NCBI RefSeq assembly: GCF_003259905.1
Contig: NZ_QLMG01000016.1
Location: 1-64,000, forward strand
From: Salipiger aestuarii
GTDB taxonomy: Bacteria; Pseudomonadota; Alphaproteobacteria; Rhodobacterales; Rhodobacteraceae
Direction of reading: 5' to 3'
Length of the DNA: 64,000 nucleotides
Every line of letters begins with the position of its first letter. Position 1 is the stretch's first letter. Position numbers and translations under genes: made by a program. The notes under the pieces were generated by a model, which was not told where the DNA came from, made no database searches, and was given only the letters and a program-made list of their open reading frames with translations. Of this stretch, positions 9,650 through 19,600 are shown piece after piece.

Positions 9650-10537
9650 TTACACCCTTTCGATGTCGTGACGGCCGAACAGTCCGTGCGGACGGATCAT
9701 GACTGTCAGAATAAGCACGGCGGCGACGATCAGTTCGCGGCTTCCCCCCCCGACAAGCGGATCCAGGAAGTCGGCGCCCACGTTTTCCACGATCCCCAGG
9801 ATAAGACCGGCGATCACCGCCCCCAGGATACTGTCGAGTCCACCAAGGACAGCGACCGTCAGACCTTTGAGAAGCAACAGTGACAGCGACTGATCGACGC
9901 CCTGGATTTCACCCCAGATGACGCCCGCCCCGAGGGCAACGACCGATGCCAGGGCCCAGGACAGGCCGACGCCGCGCTCGACCGAAATCCCGACCGACCA
10001 CGAGGCCATGTAGTCATCCGCGATGGCCCGCAGTTTCACGCCGGTTCGCGTGCGGAAAAACAGCATGAAGGCGACAAAGAACGCGATCGTGACCGCAGCC
10101 CCGACCAGATGGATGCGACTGACGAAGATGTCGCCGACGAACAGCGGTTCATAGCTGACCCCCAATTCCATCGACCGCGACGTACCCCCCCAGATCGCAA
10201 GCGTTGTGCCGCGCAGGAAGATGTCCAGGCCAAGCGTCAACATGAGGATCATGACGACCGGGCGCCCCGCGAGACGGCGCAGTGCCACACGCTCGATTCC
10301 GAAACCCAGCGCGAACATGATGACCGCACCGAGGGGAATGGCGACCCAAAGCGGCAGGCCCGCATCATGGGACAGAGCAAGAACCACATAGGCCCCGACC
10401 ATCGTCAGCCCGCCCTGCGCGAGATTGGGCACCGAGGAAGCCTTGTAAATCAGCACAAGGCCGATGGCGAAAAGCGAATACAGAAGGCCCGTCAGGGCAC
10501 CGTTGATCGCAAGCTCTGATAGAAAGACCCAGTCCAT
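9650..10537 (-). CDS. livH: ABC transporter permease, LivH type
   Basis: A 295-residue permease that would pair with LivM. Hydrophobic segments span the protein; signatures are GLLYSLFAIGLVLIYKASSV, PNLAQGGLTMVGAY and, near the C-terminus, VAVLGGLDSILGAVIAGLILG with the Gly-rich loop characteristic of the subunit. The start codon directly abuts the stop of the acyl-CoA ligase gene upstream, so the ligase is embedded in the transporter operon. Confidence 0.92.
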   Translation of the reverse strand: MDWVFLSELAINGALTGLLYSLFAIGLVLIYKASSVPNLAQGGLTMVGAYVVLALSHDAGLPLWVAIPLGAVIMFALGFGIERVALRRLAGRPVVMILMLTLGLDIFLRGTTLAIWGGTSRSMELGVSYEPLFVGDIFVSRIHLVGAAVTIAFFVAFMLFFRTRTGVKLRAIADDYMASWSVGISVERGVGLSWALASVVALGAGVIWGEIQGVDQSLSLLLLKGLTVAVLGGLDSILGAVIAGLILGIVENVGADFLDPLVGGGSRELIVAAVLILTVMIRPHGLFGRHDIERV

Positions 10538-12457
10538 TCATACCTCCCTGATGGGAAGGCTTCTTTCGACCTTCCCGACTTCGCCGGTCTCGTAAGTCAC
10601 CTGGGCGCTTACATGGACCTCTTTTGAACCATCGTAGAGCGCCGCGACGACGTCGGCATAACGTTCCTCCACGACCTTGCGACGCAGTTTCCGTGTTCTC
10701 GTGATCTCGCCATCGTCCGGATCGAACTCTTTCGGCAGGCTGACAAAGCGTTGCAGGCGCAATGGCTCGGTGAGGGCGTTGTTCACCCGCTTGAAAGCCC
10801 CGTGCAGCAGCGTGGCAACCTCGGCGCGCTGGGACAGATCGGCATAGGACGTGTATGGCACGCCGTTCACCTCGGCCCAGTGTCCGACCGCTTCGAAATC
10901 CACGCAGACCATTGCCGTGAGTTCATCCAGCCCGGCACCAAGCACCGCCGCATCCTTGATGTACGGGCTGAACTTCAGCCGGTTCTCGATATAGTTCGGC
11001 ACATAGCGTTCACCTCCGGCGGTATACATGACCTCGGAGACACGCCCCAACACCACGAGTTGCCCGTTTTCCTCGACATAGCCGGCGTCGCCGGTACGCA
11101 GCCACCCTCCCTCAAGGGCCTCGGCAGTCGCTTCGGGCTTGTTGAAATAACCTTTGAACACGCTGTCGGAGCGGATCAGGATTTCCCCGTCGTCCGCGAT
11201 TTTCAGCTCGACGCCCGGCACCGGTTTGCCAACGGTGTGAAGGCGTACCTCGCCCGGAGACTGGATCGCATTGATCGCGCTGTTTTCGGTCTGGCCATAG
11301 AGCTGGCGCAGCTTGATCCCAAGAGCCCGGTAGAAAACAAAAGTGTCTTCGCCGATCGCTTCGCCGCCGGTGAACGCATTCTTCAGGCGGCTCATCCCGA
11401 ACTGGTCCTTGATCGGACCGAAAACGATCGCCTCTCCCAGAAGCCGTCCCAGAGGCTCCAACGCACCGCCGCTCTCGCCATTCAGCTTACGCGTCTCGGC
11501 AGCAACCGCCCGGTCCATGAAGAAACGGTACAGCCATTTCTTCAACGGGGTCGAATTTTCCATGCCGACCTGGATCGTCGTCAGCATCTGGTCCCAGCTT
11601 CGGGGGGCCGCAAGGTAAAAGGTCGGTGCGATTTCCCGCATGTCGCGCACGACCGTTTCCTGCCGCTCGGGCACGTTCACGGTAAAGCGCCAAAGCAGCG
11701 CCGCCGCGACGGTAATGGCAAAGTCACCCACCCAGGCCATCGGCAGATAGGCCAGCACGTCCTCGTTCTCCTCGAAGGCACCGGCTGCATGGCCGTTTCT
11801 TGCCGCGGCGAGAACGTTCTTCTGGCTCAGGACGATCCCTTTCGGTTTGCCGGTCGTCCCCGAGGAATGCATGAAAATTGCCGGATCGTCGGGTTTTGTG
11901 CGGTTCAGAATTGACTCTCGGCGGTGCGGATCCTCGTTAAGATCATGTCGGCCGATATCGATCAGGTGATCCCATGACATCAGTCCGTCGTCTTCATAAA
12001 ATCCAAGCCCGCGCGTTTCGTCGTATATGACATGAGCGATGCCGCTCGCGCCCGCGGTCCGGACCTCGAGAATCTTGTCGACCTGCTCCTGATCTTCCGC
12101 GATGGCCGCCACGATTTCGACTTCGCCCAGGAAATGCTGAAGCTCTTCGAGCGTCGCCCCCGGATAGGCCGGCATCGCGTAGGCCCCGAGCAGGGAAACC
12201 GCAAGCATGCCAGCGTAGAGCCGCGCACGGTTGTCGCCCAGAACAAGCACGGCCTTGCCCGGCTCTACTCCGAGCTTTTCAAGTCCAGCCGCGCAGGCCA
12301 GAATCTCTTCGACATACTCGGCCCAGGTGCTTTCTTTCCAGATTCCGCGCTCTTTTTCGCGAAGCGCAATACTCGACCCGTAGTGTGACGCGTTCCGCGC
12401 CAGCAATGTGCCGATCGTCTCGCTGGCGGAGACTTGCAATGTCGCCTCTTCAGCCAT
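10538..12457 (-). CDS. AMP-dependent acyl-CoA ligase (long-chain/FACS-like) within the transporter operon
   Basis: A 639-residue adenylate-forming enzyme that would activate a carboxylic acid to its CoA thioester. The P-loop is HSSGTTGKPKG (about residue 205). A4/A5 motifs appear as YGQTENSAINAIQSPG, and the hinge region as LRTGDAGYVEENGQLVVLGRVSEV, followed by the PNYIENRLKFSPYI segment typical of large FACS-type ligases. I take the ATG at 12457 (MAEEATLQVS) over 12472. Its 5' end overlaps the 3' end of livG by 8 bases. Position between livG and livH implies that it activates the acid brought in by the transporter. The chain length or ring class of substrate cannot be told. Confidence 0.9.
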   Translation of the reverse strand: MAEEATLQVSASETIGTLLARNASHYGSSIALREKERGIWKESTWAEYVEEILACAAGLEKLGVEPGKAVLVLGDNRARLYAGMLAVSLLGAYAMPAYPGATLEELQHFLGEVEIVAAIAEDQEQVDKILEVRTAGASGIAHVIYDETRGLGFYEDDGLMSWDHLIDIGRHDLNEDPHRRESILNRTKPDDPAIFMHSSGTTGKPKGIVLSQKNVLAAARNGHAAGAFEENEDVLAYLPMAWVGDFAITVAAALLWRFTVNVPERQETVVRDMREIAPTFYLAAPRSWDQMLTTIQVGMENSTPLKKWLYRFFMDRAVAAETRKLNGESGGALEPLGRLLGEAIVFGPIKDQFGMSRLKNAFTGGEAIGEDTFVFYRALGIKLRQLYGQTENSAINAIQSPGEVRLHTVGKPVPGVELKIADDGEILIRSDSVFKGYFNKPEATAEALEGGWLRTGDAGYVEENGQLVVLGRVSEVMYTAGGERYVPNYIENRLKFSPYIKDAAVLGAGLDELTAMVCVDFEAVGHWAEVNGVPYTSYADLSQRAEVATLLHGAFKRVNNALTEPLRLQRFVSLPKEFDPDDGEITRTRKLRRKVVEERYADVVAALYDGSKEVHVSAQVTYETGEVGKVERSLPIREV

Positions 12458-13256
12458 GCGTCCCTCCAACATATGCCTCGATGACCCTCGGATGCTTTAC
12501 AACTTCCCTAGGAATGCCGCTGGCGATCATTTCGCCGTAGTTCAGCGCCAGCATGCGGTCGCAGATGCCGATGATGACATCCATGTGGTGCTCGATCAGA
12601 AGGACGCTGACGCCGCGTTCGGCCCGAGCGTCCAGAATGAAGCGGGACATATATCCCTTCTCCTCTTGGTTCATACCTGCCATCGGCTCGTCGAGGATCA
12701 GCAATTGCGGCTCCGCCACCAGCGCGCGCGCAAGCTCGACGCGCTTTTTCAGGCCGATCGGAAGGCCATCGACCAGCTCGTGCCGAATGCTCTCAAGCTG
12801 AAGAAACTCGATCACCTCTTCGACGATTTTACGGTTCTCGATTTCTTCGCGCTGCGCGACCCACCAGTAAAGCGCCGTGCGCAGAACGCCCTGCTTCATG
12901 TGGATGTGTCGCCCAAGCAGAATGTTGTCCAGAACGCTCATTCCGTTGAACAGGGCAAGGTTCTGAAAGGTTCGGGCGACCCCGAGCTTTGCAACCTTGT
13001 GCGGCGCGGTGCCCGTGATGTCATTTCCCGCCAGCCGGACAGTCCCTGTATTCGGAGGGTAGAATCCGGTGATCGCGTTCGTAAGCGTTGTCTTGCCGCT
13101 GCCATTCGGACCGACAAGACCAAAGATCTCCTTGGGTTGAATGACGAGATCCACACCTGTGACAGCGACGATACCGCCAAACCGCCGTTCAATCCCACGG
13201 CACTCCAGTATTGCCCCATCACCGGTACCGACATCTGTTGTTCTTTGCGTCATCAT
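12450..13256 (-). CDS. livG: ABC transporter ATP-binding protein, LivG type
   Basis: A 268-residue ATPase. Walker A LVGPNGSGKTTLTNAITG, the LivG-type Q-loop GVARTFQNLALFNGMSVLDNILLGRH, a substituted signature GLPIGLKKRVELARALV in place of the usual LSGGQ-like motif, and Walker B LLILDEPMAGMNQEEK. I place the start at the double ATG (13256/13253); the 30 extra upstream codons of the open frame are without family character. It precedes the ligase gene and partners the LivF-type subunit. Confidence 0.9.
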   Translation of the reverse strand: MMTQRTTDVGTGDGAILECRGIERRFGGIVAVTGVDLVIQPKEIFGLVGPNGSGKTTLTNAITGFYPPNTGTVRLAGNDITGTAPHKVAKLGVARTFQNLALFNGMSVLDNILLGRHIHMKQGVLRTALYWWVAQREEIENRKIVEEVIEFLQLESIRHELVDGLPIGLKKRVELARALVAEPQLLILDEPMAGMNQEEKGYMSRFILDARAERGVSVLLIEHHMDVIIGICDRMLALNYGEMIASGIPREVVKHPRVIEAYVGGTHG

Positions 13257-13294
13257 CTGGATCCTGTTGTCCCCCGCTAGGTTCGTCGCTTGTA

Positions 13295-14149
13295 TCAGGA
13301 AATCCGGAAATAATCCGGTCGCCCTGTCGGCCAGGGATCGCCCCACATCTGTTGCCCGCCGTCGATGTTCAGAACTTCACCAGTCACGAATTTTCCGGAA
13401 CTGGCCGCCATATAGACAACGCCTTCCGCGACATCCCATTCGTCCCCGGCGTGCCGCATCGGATTGGAGTCCTGAAAGGTTGCCGCGCCCTCCTCGGGAT
13501 AGTTCCCGAAACCGTTGCTTTCGCAGCACCCCGGCGCCACGCAGTTCACGCGGATGTCATGCGGCGCCCATTCTACCGCGACCGATTTGGACAGGTATAT
13601 CACCCCCGCCCTGGCCGCGCAGGTATGCGCGATGCCGGGCATCCCGCGCCAGACGTCGGCCACAATGTTCACGATCGCGCCCGGCTGTTCGTGCTTTACC
13701 CAATGGCGCGCCATGGATTGCATCATCCACCAGGTTCCATTGAGGTTGGTGTCGATGACGGCGTTCCAGCCCTTTGGGCTGAAATCCAGGGCGGCCTGCG
13801 GAAACTGCCCCCCTGCATTGTTCACCAATACGTCAATCGAACCGAATTCCTGATTTACCCGGCCAACGAAATCCTCGACCTGCTCGGGATCCCGGATGGT
13901 CATGGGCATGGCAAAGGTTCTGGCACCCAGACCTTCGAGAAATTCCGTGGCCGACGCCAGCTTTTCCTCGTTGCGCCCGTTTATCGCAAGGTTGGCACCC
14001 AGCCTGGCGAACAGGCTTGCAATCGCCAGACCCAGACCACCGCCCGCCCCTGTGACAACAGCGGTCTTGCCTGCGAACAGATCGCGTGCGAAAACGGTCG
14101 AGCGCACTTTCAGGTCTTCTGGCGAAGAACCGAACTGCGTCTTATTCAT
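13295..14149 (-). CDS. SDR oxidoreductase of the enoyl/dienoyl-CoA reductase-like group
   Basis: A 284-residue short-chain dehydrogenase/reductase, first gene of the long leftward operon. It has the cofactor motif TGAGGGLGLA (about residue 34), VNNAGGQFP, and a C-terminal GEVLNIDGGQQMWGDPW. The active-site region reads HTCAARAGVIYLSKSVAVEW: the catalytic Lys is present, but the Tyr expected four residues before it is Ile, with a Tyr at the next position. This AARAGV arrangement is like peroxisomal enoyl-CoA reductase and dienoyl-CoA reductase relatives, where the Tyr is often altered. A GGAGGAGG ribosome site precedes the ATG. Likely substrate: an unsaturated or hydroxy acyl-CoA. Confidence 0.82.
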   Translation of the reverse strand: MNKTQFGSSPEDLKVRSTVFARDLFAGKTAVVTGAGGGLGLAIASLFARLGANLAINGRNEEKLASATEFLEGLGARTFAMPMTIRDPEQVEDFVGRVNQEFGSIDVLVNNAGGQFPQAALDFSPKGWNAVIDTNLNGTWWMMQSMARHWVKHEQPGAIVNIVADVWRGMPGIAHTCAARAGVIYLSKSVAVEWAPHDIRVNCVAPGCCESNGFGNYPEEGAATFQDSNPMRHAGDEWDVAEGVVYMAASSGKFVTGEVLNIDGGQQMWGDPWPTGRPDYFRIS

Positions 14150-14187
14150 GACGCCTCCTCCCTATCCCCATTTGGGGTTATTTCGAT

Positions 14188-14216
14188 AATCTAACGCGCG
14201 TTAGAAAGTTAATCAA
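14188..14216 (-). promoter_or_regulatory. Promoter with a 16-bp TetR-type operator, heading the SDR-importer-ligase-ETF operon
   Basis: On the minus strand the -35 is TTGATT (14216-14211), the spacer 17 bp, and the -10 TAGATT (14193-14188). A perfect palindrome TCTAACGCGCGTTAGA at 14190-14205 covers the -10 edge and half the spacer, so a bound dimer would block RNA polymerase. The same element recurs at 56171 and 63298. Operator length and symmetry suit a TetR family dimer. Confidence 0.82.
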
Positions 14217-14699
14217 GACAAGAATATGCTTTGTGCCCGCACCTCGCATTCACATGGCAAATACCTGAAAATAAACGATTTTATCCACTGCCATCAAGAG
14301 TGTCCGCGCGGACACCGGTACGATGCGGAACGCCAGCGCTTCTCTGGCAAGGGGCGCGACGGGATATGTCCAGGCATCGCAGAATCCACCGAAAGCGATC
14401 CCTGCGGCTTTGCTCGCCCCGCCCGCGGCAATCGACACCGCAGGTCGCACGCCCGGCGTCGATCGTGCCGTCCTTGTGCATTCGGGCCTGCGCCATTTCG
14501 CCATCGCAAGACCCGAAGCTTTTGCAAATCGCGGTGCCCGGAGTCAGGCCGTCCGGTACCGCACGCCTGCCGGATGCCCCAAGGACAAGGGAAAATGAAC
14601 TTGCCATTACAAATCTCGTGCCTAGCTACTGGCAACAATAGGCCATCAACCAGTTAAAAGCCTCTGCCAAGCGCCTGAGGCCAGGAAGGACTGAACGTC
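14217..14699. other. Non-coding gap of about 480 bases
   Basis: Overlapping open frames occur on both strands but none gives a recognisable protein, and their Cys/Arg-rich translations look like chance. One clear structure is the 16-bp perfect palindrome GTGTCCGCGCGGACAC at 14300-14315. The right end carries AGGAAGGA, the ribosome site for the cupin gene. Confidence 0.5.
14300..14315. repeat. Perfect 16-bp palindrome in a gene-free gap
   Basis: GTGTCCGCGCGGACAC is an uninterrupted palindrome lying between the leftward SDR promoter and the rightward cupin gene. It could be an operator for an unseen regulator, but it is not attached to a recognisable promoter and is about 385 bases before the cupin start. 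The centre is GC-rich, so chance occurrence is possible. Confidence 0.4.
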
Positions 14700-15368
14700 G
14701 TGGAACTCAACGCTGATTTCTCAAAACCGGTTGTCGTTCATTCGGACAGGATCGACTGGCAGCCTTCGCCGATCGAGGGCGTGGACAGACGTATGCTGGA
14801 CCGGATCGGCGATGAGGTGGCGCGGGCCACCACCATCGTGCGCTATGCGCCGGGCAGCCGGTTTTCGGCGCACACCCATAGCGGTGGCGAGGAATTCATC
14901 GTTCTGGACGGCGTGTTTCAGGACGAGCATGGCGATTATCCGGCGGGCACATATGTGCGCAACCCCCCCACGACCGCGCATACGCCGGGATCGGAGGCGG
15001 GATGCACGATCTTCGTCAAGCTGTGGCAGTTCGACATGGCCGACCGCACCCAGTTCCACAAGGATATGGAGGCCGAGCTTGGCGCTCCGTCAGAGGGCGT
15101 CGCCACGGCAGTCCTGCACCGGGACGCGCGCGAAGTTGTGACCTACAGCAAACTGGAGGCGGGCGCCGCCATGACGTCACATGCGCCGGGCGGGATCGAG
15201 ATGCTGGTCATCAGCGGCACGGTCACGGTAGACGGTGACGTTTTGGAACGAAATGCCTGGCTGCGCCTGCCGGATGGCGCGGCTTTGACCGCGACGGCGG
15301 GCGATCAGGGGGCGAAGCTTTGGATCAAGACAGGCCACCTGACCCATGCAAAAGCCCCGGCGGTTTGA
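14700..15368 (+). CDS. Cupin-domain (ChrR-like) protein
   Basis: A 222-residue protein starting with GTG, supported by AGGAAGGA 10 bases upstream. The first cupin (about residues 40-100) holds the metal-binding pattern [16 protein letters not shown] then [14 protein letters not shown], with His, His, Glu and His ligands in the expected places. The second half (from about 130) is a degenerate cupin. This two-cupin layout resembles the C-terminal part of ChrR anti-sigma factors, but the N-terminal zinc anti-sigma domain is missing, so a metal-dependent enzyme or sensor is as likely. Monocistronic or paired with the following oxidoreductase. Confidence 0.8.
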   Translation: MELNADFSKPVVVHSDRIDWQPSPIEGVDRRMLDRIGDEVARATTIVRYAPGSRFSAHTHSGGEEFIVLDGVFQDEHGDYPAGTYVRNPPTTAHTPGSEAGCTIFVKLWQFDMADRTQFHKDMEAELGAPSEGVATAVLHRDAREVVTYSKLEAGAAMTSHAPGGIEMLVISGTVTVDGDVLERNAWLRLPDGAALTATAGDQGAKLWIKTGHLTHAKAPAV

Positions 15369-15533
15369 TCATGGCGATCAGGAAACTTCGGTCTGTCTTG
15401 GGCGCTGCGCCGCCAGAGGCCGGGGCCATGGCTGCGCCATTCGGCAGTTGAGCGACGCACCCTTGACCTGTCTCACATTACGGCCCCCCGGATCATAGGC
15501 GATCTGCAAGCCACGCCAAAGGCAATTTGAAAC

Positions 15534-16595
15534 GTGCAAACCCAGACCCTTATCATCGGCGGCGGTCTGTCCGGACTGGCCCTTGCCGCTCGGCTGGCCG
15601 CAGAAGGACGCGATTTTCGTCTGGTCGAGGCCCGGGACAGATGGGGCGGTCGTATCCTGACCGAGCGGTTTGGCGAGGGTGCGTTTGACCTGGGCCCGTC
15701 CTGGTTCTGGCCCGGTCAACCCCGCATGGCCGCCCTGACCGAGCGGCTTGGATTGACACGATTTGACCAGTTCTACGAGGGTGATCTTCTGTACGAAGAT
15801 GAAACCGGACATGTCCAGCGTGGGCAAGGCTTTGCGTCGATGCAAGGCTCATGGCGGCTGCGCGGCGGTATGGGCAGTCTTATCGACGCCCTCGTGCGCG
15901 ACATTCCCGAGGACCAGCGTCTAAGCGCGACACCGATCCGGGCGCTGCACAGAACGGCAGATGGCGTCACGGCCCGCACCGATTTCGGGCAGGAAATCAA
16001 CGCGCAGCAGGTCGTGCTGACCGTGCCCCTGCGGATCGCGGCGCGGCTGTCCTATGTCCCGGCGCTGCCGAATGACACCATCGCCACGATGGAGAGCATT
16101 CCGACCTGGATGGCAGGACAGGCCAAGGCCGTGGCCGTTTATGACCGTCCTTTCTGGCGGGACGCGGGCCTGTCCGGTGACGCGATGAGCAGGTTCGGCC
16201 CGATGGTCGAATGCCACGATGCCAGCCCCATGCGGGGCGGGCCCTATGCCATATTCGGCTTTATCGGCGTTCCGCCCGCAGGCAGGCGCGATCGCCACGC
16301 CCTTGACCGGCAGCTTCGCGCGCAGTTGTCCCGGCTCTTTGGCCCCGAAGCACAGGCGCCAAAGAGCCTTTTTGTCAAGGACTGGGCGGCCGATCCGTGC
16401 ACGGCAACCGATCTGGATCACCGGCCTGTCCATGCGCACCCCGACTATGGTCTTCCGCACGTTCTGTCCCGGCTTTGGGACAATGCGCTGATCCTCTCCG
16501 GGACCGAGGTCGCGCCGACATTCGGCGGCTTTCTCGAAGGCGCGCTTGAGGCCGCGGACCGCGGCTATGACGCTCTGCAACGTAACGGGGATTGA
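15534..16595 (+). CDS. Flavin-dependent amine oxidase-like oxidoreductase
   Basis: A 353-residue FAD protein of the monoamine oxidase/phytoene desaturase superfamily. The N-terminal dinucleotide motif is IIGGGLSGLALAARL, then VEARDRWGGRILTE, an RGGMGSLIDAL segment and a C-terminal FAD-contact block LSGTEVAPTFGGFLEGALEAA. It begins with GTG. At 353 residues it is shorter than typical amine oxidases (about 450). The substrate is unknown. It is convergent with the RND pump gene. Confidence 0.82.
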   Translation: MQTQTLIIGGGLSGLALAARLAAEGRDFRLVEARDRWGGRILTERFGEGAFDLGPSWFWPGQPRMAALTERLGLTRFDQFYEGDLLYEDETGHVQRGQGFASMQGSWRLRGGMGSLIDALVRDIPEDQRLSATPIRALHRTADGVTARTDFGQEINAQQVVLTVPLRIAARLSYVPALPNDTIATMESIPTWMAGQAKAVAVYDRPFWRDAGLSGDAMSRFGPMVECHDASPMRGGPYAIFGFIGVPPAGRRDRHALDRQLRAQLSRLFGPEAQAPKSLFVKDWAADPCTATDLDHRPVHAHPDYGLPHVLSRLWDNALILSGTEVAPTFGGFLEGALEAADRGYDALQRNGD

Positions 16596-16659
16596 GATGT
16601 GATGGCCGACGGCGGCACCGCAATGGTGGATGCCGCCGCGCGCACAGCACGATTTCGGA

Positions 16660-19600
16660 TCAGCCCGCCGCGTCGGCGCTCTCGGGATCGGCGTCTTCTT
16701 TCGGAGGCTTGATCCGAAAGAAGAGCGCATAAAGCACCGGAACCGCAACGAGCGTCAGCACCGAAGCGAATGCAAGGCCGCCCATGATCGTCACCGCCAT
16801 CGAGGCAAAGAAAGCATCCGGCAGAAGCGGGATCATCCCGAAGATCGTCGTGCCGGCCGCAAGCACCACAGGACGCAGACGGCTGACGGACCCATCTATG
16901 ATCGCCTTGTAATCCGCGACACCCTCGGCGCGTTGCAGGTCGATCTCTTCGACCAGGACGATGGCGTTCTTCATCAGCATGCCCGAAAGCGACAGGAAGC
17001 CAAGCAGCGCGGTGAACGTAAAGGGCAATCCGGTGAACAGCAGCCCCAGCACCATCCCCGTCACCGACATCGGCACGACAAGCCACAGGATCAGCGGTTG
17101 GCGGACCTTGTTGAACATCAGGATCGAGATCGTCAGCATCACAAGAAAGCCCAGCGGAAGCTGCTTTCCAAGACTCTCCTGAGCCATCTGGGCGCTTTCG
17201 AACTCTCCGCCCCATTCCAGGCTATACCCGTCAGGAAGCGAGATGGCCTCGACATCGGTCCTCACGCTCCGAAAGGCTTCATCCGCGGTCAGATCACCGC
17301 GCGCGCCCCCAAGGACAGTGATGGTCCGCTCGCGGTCGCGCCGGTGAATGAGCGCCTCGACAAGTTGGGTTTCGAAACTTGACACGAGGTTGGCCATCGG
17401 CACGTATGATCCGGCCCCATCGGACCACACAGACAGGTCACGCAGGCGGTCAACCCCGTCGCGTTCGTTCTCGGAAAGACGGAGATGGATCGGGATCACC
17501 TCGTCGTCCTCGCGCAGCTGACCGACACGCAGCCCGGAGGTTCCGTACTGAATGGTGTCGGCAATCGCGCCGCGCGTTGCGCCGGCCAGACGCATGCGCG
17601 ATTCATCGACGATGGGTTCGATGAGGATCTCGCGCTGGCGCCAATTGGTGCGCGGATTGGTGATTGTACCGGCATCCTCGTAAATCCGCATCGCGTCATC
17701 CGCGAGCTTGCGCAGGATGACCGGGTCAGGCCCCGAAAAACGAACCGCCACATCGGCACCGGAAGGCGGCCCGAACACGATTTCTTCGACACGGATCAGA
17801 GCGTGGGGAAATTCGGCGGGCAGATCCCGGTTCAGCCGGCTTGCGATAGACGAGATTGCCTCGGGGTCCGCGACCCGGACGATAAGCTGGCCATAGCTGG
17901 GGTCTGCCTGCTCGGGGTTGTAGGTCAACATGAAGCGGCTCGCGCCACGCCCGACAAGGGTTGTCACGTCCGTCACGTTGTTCTCGGCCAGAAGCACTTG
18001 CTCCAGCCGTTTCATCTCGTCGTCGGTGACGTTGACATCGGTCCCCTGTGGCATCTGGACCTCGACGTAGAAGATCGGAGTGTTCGATGCCGGGAAAAAT
18101 GCCTGCTTGACCTGCCCGAAGGCCATCACAGACCAGACGGTAATCCCTAGGATTGCCAGGACGACAATGACGCGGGACCGCAAAGCAAGCCACAGGAACC
18201 AGCGGTAGACCCCGTAGAACGCCCCTTTGTAGGGATCGTCCGACGTGTCCTTTGGCGCGCGAAGCAGCAGCTTGCCGAGGTAGGGCGTGACCGAAACGGC
18301 AAGCGCCCAGCTCATCAGCAGCGAGATCGCGATGACCGCGAACAGCGAGAACAGGAATTCGCCGGTCGCATCGGGCGACAACCCGATTCCGGAAAACGCC
18401 ATGATCCCGATAACCGTCGCGCCAAGCAAGGGGATCGACGTGGCGGTTTCGGTCTCGGCCGCGGCGTCCTCCGCCGTCTTTCCGCGCGCCATCCCGATCA
18501 CCATCCCCTCGGTGATGACGATGGCATTGTCGACCAGCATCCCCATGGCGATGATCAGCGCGCCAAGGCTGATCCGTTCCATCTGTATGCCGAACACAGA
18601 CATGAAGAACAGCGTCGAGAACACCGTCAGCCCCAGGGTCAAGCCCACCACCAGGCCCGCGCGCCAGCCCATGGTCAGCATCAGCGCGGCAACGACAATG
18701 CCGACCGACTGTCCGAGACTGACGAGAAAGCTGGAAACGGCCTCGTCCACGACGACGTGTTGCTCGTAGATCGGAACGATTTCGACACCCTCCGGCAATT
18801 TCGCCTTGAGCCGGTCCAGACGGGCCGAAACCCCCTTGCCCACCTCGACCACGTTCCGGTCTGTCAGCGCCGACACGCCGAGGGTAAAGGCCGGCGTTCC
18901 GTTTTGCCGGATGACCTGGCTGGGCTGTTCGGCCTCGTCGCGGGTCACTCTGGCGATGTCATAGACCGCGACCTGGCCAACCTCTCCCGCCACGCCAAGC
19001 CGAAGTTCCTCGATTCCTTCGGGGCTGACATAGCCTGGCGGAACCGACAGGCCGATCCGGGCGGGGCCCTCGGTAATCTCGCCGTTCGTGAACACCTGGT
19101 TTTCATCGGCGAGAACGCCCAGGACCTGGTTCGGAGGAAGACCCAGCTCTGTCAGCCGCGATGACGGGATCGAGATGTTGATCACCTCTTCCGCCAGCCC
19201 CTGAACCTCGACCTTGGCGACGCCATCGACAGTCACCAGCCCAAGACGCAGGGTGGTCGCCAGATCGCGCTGTTCTATCGGGCTCAGCCCTTCGGTCGTC
19301 ACTGCATAGAACATGCCATAGACGTCGCCGAAATCGTCATTGATGATTGGCGGGCGGGCGTCTGCGGGAAGGTCGCCCTTTACGTCGCTGATGCGGCGGC
19401 GCATTTCGTCCCAGACCTGCGGGATTTCGTCGGGGCCGTAGGTCTGCTCGATCTCGACGGTGATCTGGGCCATTCCCGGCATGGATTTTGATTCCACCCG
19501 GTCAAGCTGCTTCATCTGCTGTAACGCGTTCTCGACGACATCCGCGACCTCTTCCTCGACCTCGACGGCCGTGGCGCCCGGGTAAGGCACGAAGACAAGC

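Noticed and set aside
14250-14607. Small minus-strand open frames in the gap after the cupin gene
   Set aside because: Several overlapping frames of equal quality, none with a ribosome site or recognisable domain.
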